5,688 nucleotides of DNA, from positions 1 through 5,688 of the forward strand of contig JAIYEJ010000327.1 in NCBI GenBank assembly GCA_027487055.1, read 5' to 3'. Origin of the DNA: Methylotenera sp. (lineage in GTDB: Bacteria > Pseudomonadota > Gammaproteobacteria > Burkholderiales > Methylophilaceae). The notes beneath the pieces are model-generated. The model did no database searches. It was not told where the DNA came from and saw nothing but the letters and a program-made list of their open reading frames with translations. The position numbers and the translations under genes were made by a program. Shown piece after piece: positions 5,002 through 5,688 of this stretch. Position 1 is the stretch's first letter; the number at the start of each line of letters is the position of its first letter.

Positions 5002-5688
5002 ATGAGTAAAAACACGAAAAATATGCAAACAAATGAAAAACGTTTTACAAGCGCATTAACGGTGTTATTAATCTGTGGGCTTATGGTCGCTTGCGGCAAA
5101 AAAGAGAGCGCAGAAAAAACCAGTCAATCGATCGTAAGTGTAAATGGCGAGGACATCACTTTTCTGCAACTGAACAATGAGCTGCAACGCGCAAAAGTGA
5201 AGCCAGAGCAGCAAACACAAGCTGAAAAACAAATTGTAGCAAAACTTGTAGATCGTCAAATTCTTGTGCAAGCAAGCATTAAAGAAAAGCTCGACCGAAA
5301 CGCTCAAGTTTTACAAGCCATTGAAAACGCAAAAATGCAAATTTTGGCGCAATCTTATCTTGAAAATAAAATATCTTCTGCACCCAAACCAACAGTTTCA
5401 GAGATTAATGATTACCGAAATAAGCATGCTGACATTTTTGCTAATCGCAAAGTTTACGTCATGGAACAGGTGGTATTTACTGAAAATGCGAGCTTGAGTA
5501 ACGAGCTTGAGGCTTTAAGTGACACGGCAAAAACCATTGATGAAGTCACAAAATGGCTCAATGATCATCAAATGCAATATGCCCAAGCTAAAGAAGCGCA
5601 TGCTGCAGAATCATTACCGCCAGAGTTGTTATCTAAAATAAGTAAAATGGCAATTGGTGAAATTATTTTCTTTAAAACAAATTACACT
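5002..5688 (+). CDS. epsD: EpsD-family periplasmic lipoprotein of the SurA/parvulin type (partial, C-terminus off the right edge)
   Basis: The frame is open from ATG 5002 to the right edge, 229 codons of a family of about 300 residues. A basic N-terminus and hydrophobic run end in LMVAC, with Cys31 as the likely lipidated residue followed by GKK. No Asp follows the Cys, so outer-membrane sorting would be expected by the E. coli rule. Residues 44-125 have the SurA-like N-terminal pattern: SIVSVNGEDIT, then helices rich in Gln, Glu and Lys containing KLVDRQILVQASIKEKLDRN. Residues from about 150 (RKVYVMEQVVF) to KMAIGEIIFF lie where a parvulin domain would sit. The usual ARHIL histidine and the GGDLG motif are not seen, so chaperone action rather than prolyl isomerisation is likely. 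EpsD proteins accompany EpsL and the exosortase in PEP-CTERM exopolysaccharide operons, probably helping envelope proteins fold. A plain SurA/PrsA-type lipoprotein is the alternative. Family assignment rests on recalled features and on the neighbour. Confidence 0.83.
   Translation, partial: MSKNTKNMQTNEKRFTSALTVLLICGLMVACGKKESAEKTSQSIVSVNGEDITFLQLNNELQRAKVKPEQQTQAEKQIVAKLVDRQILVQASIKEKLDRNAQVLQAIENAKMQILAQSYLENKISSAPKPTVSEINDYRNKHADIFANRKVYVMEQVVFTENASLSNELEALSDTAKTIDEVTKWLNDHQMQYAQAKEAHAAESLPPELLSKISKMAIGEIIFFKTNYT

Noticed and set aside
4917..5009. Mini-ORFs of 13 codons (4917-4958) and 8 codons (4983-5009) ahead of epsD
   Set aside because: They are very short, lack a convincing SD and are expected by chance in such A-rich DNA; the second would merely overlap the epsD start.
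5068..5497. Open frames at 5068-5307 (minus) and 5264-5497 (plus)
   Set aside because: Both overlap epsD, whose lipobox, SurA-like pattern and SD support the chosen frame. The hydrophobic minus-strand product is a by-product of antisense to Lys/Gln/Glu codons.

Overview
The window is AT-rich and bacterial, and every gene in it looks chromosomal. The gene families suggest a betaproteobacterium with an exosortase/PEP-CTERM type exopolysaccharide locus. A Methylophilaceae-like methylotroph (Methylotenera, Methylobacillus or a relative) fits best, because the EpsL and EpsD families are typical of the methanolan-type clusters known there. This placement comes from recalled family knowledge and was not tested by any search. 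No rRNA, tRNA, CRISPR array or insertion sequence was seen.

Layout. The left 3.2 kb is read on the minus strand in the order glgC (3184-1862), an NhaR-like LysR regulator (1762-845), and the first 249 codons of a thiamine-diphosphate enzyme of the acetolactate synthase large-subunit family (747-1, running off the left edge). The gaps between them are 99 and 97 bases, so they are not tightly coupled. The glgC-nhaR gap holds a perfect 16-bp inverted repeat, the most striking non-coding structure here. A 279-base AT-rich divergent region (3185-3463) follows, carrying a perfect 10-bp inverted repeat, several TTGTA/TACAA elements and a TATAAT box. The right part is read on the plus strand: an EpsL-like outer-membrane beta-barrel protein (3464-4855), then after 146 bases an EpsD-like lipoprotein of the SurA/parvulin type (5002 to the right edge, 229 codons seen).

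How the parts may fit together. GlgC turns glucose-1-phosphate into ADP-glucose for glycogen storage, while the divergent eps operon spends related sugar phosphates on a secreted polysaccharide. EpsD and EpsL are expected to work in the periplasm and outer membrane of the export route. NhaR in E. coli responds to sodium and high pH and also activates the pgaABCD biofilm polysaccharide operon, so an NhaR relative between a storage gene and an eps operon is suggestive, but no link is shown by the sequence.

Main points for a second look: the hairpin/operator before nhaR; a GlgC whose allosteric loop differs from the E. coli enzyme; an EpsL with about 74 residues ahead of its signal peptide; an EpsD lacking the usual parvulin motifs in the part visible; and the dyad cluster in the divergent region. 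I do not see evidence for a wholly new system; this is a known type of locus with several unusual details.
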